A stretch of DNA of 64,000 bases from Sphingopyxis sp. H115 (GTDB taxonomy: Bacteria; Pseudomonadota; Alphaproteobacteria; Sphingomonadales; Sphingomonadaceae): assembly GCF_001468465.1 (NCBI RefSeq), contig NZ_LNSA01000014.1, forward strand, positions 43,376-107,375. The letters are read 5' to 3'. The translations under genes were made by a program, and so were the position numbers. Under the pieces are notes generated by a model. That model did not search any database. It was not told the origin of the DNA and was given only the letters and a program-made list of their open reading frames with translations. Below, piece after piece: positions 62,610 to 64,000 of the stretch. Positions within the stretch are counted from its first letter, which is position 1. Each line of letters starts with the position of its first letter.

Positions 62610-64000
62610 CCCTCGTCGGCCATCAGGCGCTTGAGCGCATAGAGCGCATCGAGCGCCTCGCGTGGGGCCAGCGCGTCGGGATCGATCTTCGCAAGCGCGT
62701 CGCGGAGCGCATCCTGCGCCGCCGCGGGCGCCTCGGCAAGCGTCGCTGCAAAGAGCGGCAGGTCGTCGAGCCCTGCGGCGAGCCCTCCGGTCTTCTCGCG
62801 CCCCGCCTCGAGCTTCGCGAGGACCGCTTCGGCCCGCTTGACCACACCCGGCGGGACGCCCGCGAGGCGCGCGACGGCAAGGCCGTAGCTGCGATCTGCC
62901 GGGCCTTCGGCGAGCTCGTGCAGCAGGACCAGGTCGCCCCGCCATTCGCGCGCGCGAACGTGGTGGAGCGACAGCGCATCCAGCGTTTCGGCAAGCCGCG
63001 TGAGTTCGTGATAATGCGTCGCGAAGAGGCAGCGGCATCGGTTGACCTCGTGCACCGCCTCGACCACCGACCAGGCAAGCGCCAGCCCGTCGTAGGTCGA
63101 GGTCCCGCGCCCGACCTCGTCCAATATGACAAAGCTTTGCGGCGTCGCCTGCGCGAGGATCGCGGCGGTTTCGACCATTTCGACCATGAAGGTCGAGCGC
63201 CCGCGCGCGAGATTGTCGCTGGCGCCGACGCGGCTGAACAGCCGGTCGACAAGGCCGAGCTTCGTCGCCGCGGCGGGAACGAAGCCCCCCGCCTGCGCGA
63301 GCACGACGATCAGTGCATTCTGGCGGAGGAAGGTCGATTTGCCGCCCATATTGGGGCCGGTGACGAGCCAAAGGCGATCCGCCTCGGACAGCGACACATC
63401 GTTGGGGACGAAGCGTTCGCCCGATTTGGCGAGCGCCGCTTCGACCACCGGATGCCGCCCGCCGGTAACGTCGAGGCACGGCGTGTCGGCTATGTCGGGG
63501 CGGCACCAATTGTGGCTCATGGCATGATCGGCGAGCGCGGCGGCGACGTCGATCCGCGCGAGCACGTCGCACGAGGCGGCGATCGCCTCGCGCCGCGCCA
63601 CCGCGGCGTCGGTGAGCGCTTCGAGGTGCGCGGCCTCGGCGGCGACGGCATGGACACCTGCCTGCGTCACGCGGCTCGCAGCCTCGTGGAGGTCGGACGA
63701 GTTGAAGCGCACGACGCCCGCCAGCGTCTGGCGGTGGGTGAAGCCCGATTCGGGCGCCATCAGCGCATCGGCGTGCTTCGCGGGCACCTCGACATGATAG
63801 CCGAGCACGCCATTGTGGCGGATCTTGAGCGACGCGATGCCGGTGTGGTCGCGATACCCGGCTTCGAGCGACGCAATCGCCTTGCGCCCGTCGCGCGCGG
63901 TTTCGCGCAAGGCGTCGAGTGCATGGTCATAGCCCTCGGCGATATAGCCGCCCTGCGCGGCGTCGACCGGCGGTGTCTCGATCAGCGCGCGGGTGAGTTC
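62606..64000 (-). CDS. mutS: DNA mismatch repair protein MutS, C-terminal part (5' end outside window)
   Basis: The frame runs from the right edge to TGA 62606, giving 464 residues. The visible part holds the end of the core/clamp domain and the full ATPase. Walker A is TGPNMGGKST, Walker B/signature VILDEVGRGTSTYDGLALAWSVVE, and HYHELTRLAETL follows. A short C-terminal tail ends ALYALKRLMADEG. It recognises mismatches with MutL. It is joined to glnD by an ATGA overlap. Confidence 0.96.
   Translation of the reverse strand, partial: ELTRALIETPPVDAAQGGYIAEGYDHALDALRETARDGRKAIASLEAGYRDHTGIASLKIRHNGVLGYHVEVPAKHADALMAPESGFTHRQTLAGVVRFNSSDLHEAASRVTQAGVHAVAAEAAHLEALTDAAVARREAIAASCDVLARIDVAAALADHAMSHNWCRPDIADTPCLDVTGGRHPVVEAALAKSGERFVPNDVSLSEADRLWLVTGPNMGGKSTFLRQNALIVVLAQAGGFVPAAATKLGLVDRLFSRVGASDNLARGRSTFMVEMVETAAILAQATPQSFVILDEVGRGTSTYDGLALAWSVVEAVHEVNRCRCLFATHYHELTRLAETLDALSLHHVRAREWRGDLVLLHELAEGPADRSYGLAVARLAGVPPGVVKRAEAVLAKLEAGREKTGGLAAGLDDLPLFAATLAEAPAAAQDALRDALAKIDPDALAPREALDALYALKRLMADEG

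Noticed and set aside
62610..63572. 5' extension of glnD
   Set aside because: It lies entirely within mutS in another frame; GlnD begins normally at 62609.
1..64000. tRNA genes, rRNA, CRISPR arrays, insertion sequences, phage genes
   Set aside because: Looked for and not recognised anywhere in the window.

Overview
The window is GC-rich, densely coding chromosomal DNA. Gene content and order point to an alphaproteobacterium of the Sphingomonadaceae, probably Sphingopyxis-like. Supporting features are a TonB-dependent receptor/uronate locus, an imuA-imuB-dnaE2 cassette with the alphaproteobacterial SOS box (GAAC-N7-GAAC), a sigma-54-driven fliEFGHIJKLMNOPQR-flhB operon, the glnD-mutS pair and many 4-bp ATGA/GTGA gene overlaps. 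The genus is an inference from these features; no database was searched. No tRNA, rRNA, CRISPR array, insertion sequence or phage gene was found.

1-14 kb is a uronic-acid utilisation locus. It holds the end of a LysR regulator, then on the minus strand kduI, kduD, kdgK, an FAH-family hydratase-like gene, an ExuT-like MFS transporter, uxaC and uxuB, with a divergent LacI-family repressor gene. Beyond it lie a secreted beta-helix protein (putative polysaccharide lyase) and a TonB-dependent receptor broken by a one-base frameshift. The inferred flow is: beta-helix enzyme cuts a uronate polysaccharide, receptor imports oligomers, KduI/KduD convert the unsaturated sugar and UxaC/UxuB the saturated uronate, and KdgK phosphorylates 2-keto-3-deoxygluconate. 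Mannonate dehydratase and KDPG aldolase are not in the window. Three related operators (core ACCGGT) lie before kduI/lacI, before the FAH-family gene and before the receptor, which suggests one LacI regulon.

14-20 kb holds a three-gene RND efflux system (adaptor, pump, outer-membrane factor). 20-25.7 kb is the SOS mutagenesis cassette imuA-imuB-dnaE2.

25.7-40.5 kb is a flagellar block: flagellin (minus strand, with its own terminator) and a long plus-strand operon from fliE to flhB, then fliD and fliS. FliM lacks the usual N-terminal CheY-binding peptide.

40.5-50 kb holds mixed housekeeping genes: rlpA, an Lrp/AsnC regulator, rpmG, a TonB-family protein, gltX, a DoxX-like protein, nadE, prs, a TetR regulator with a candidate operator, and an inositol-monophosphatase-family gene. 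At 46.8-47.4 kb there is a scar: the 3' halves of a DUF2306 gene and a LytTR gene, arranged head to head, both without 5' halves.

50-64 kb holds a GFA-family gene, rpmI-rplT, an AraC-type regulator, pheS-pheT, a DUF1905/YdeI-type gene, a GlxA-type regulator, a LOV-GGDEF-EAL protein (predicted blue-light-controlled c-di-GMP phosphodiesterase with a ruined GGDEF motif), glnD, and mutS running off the right edge.
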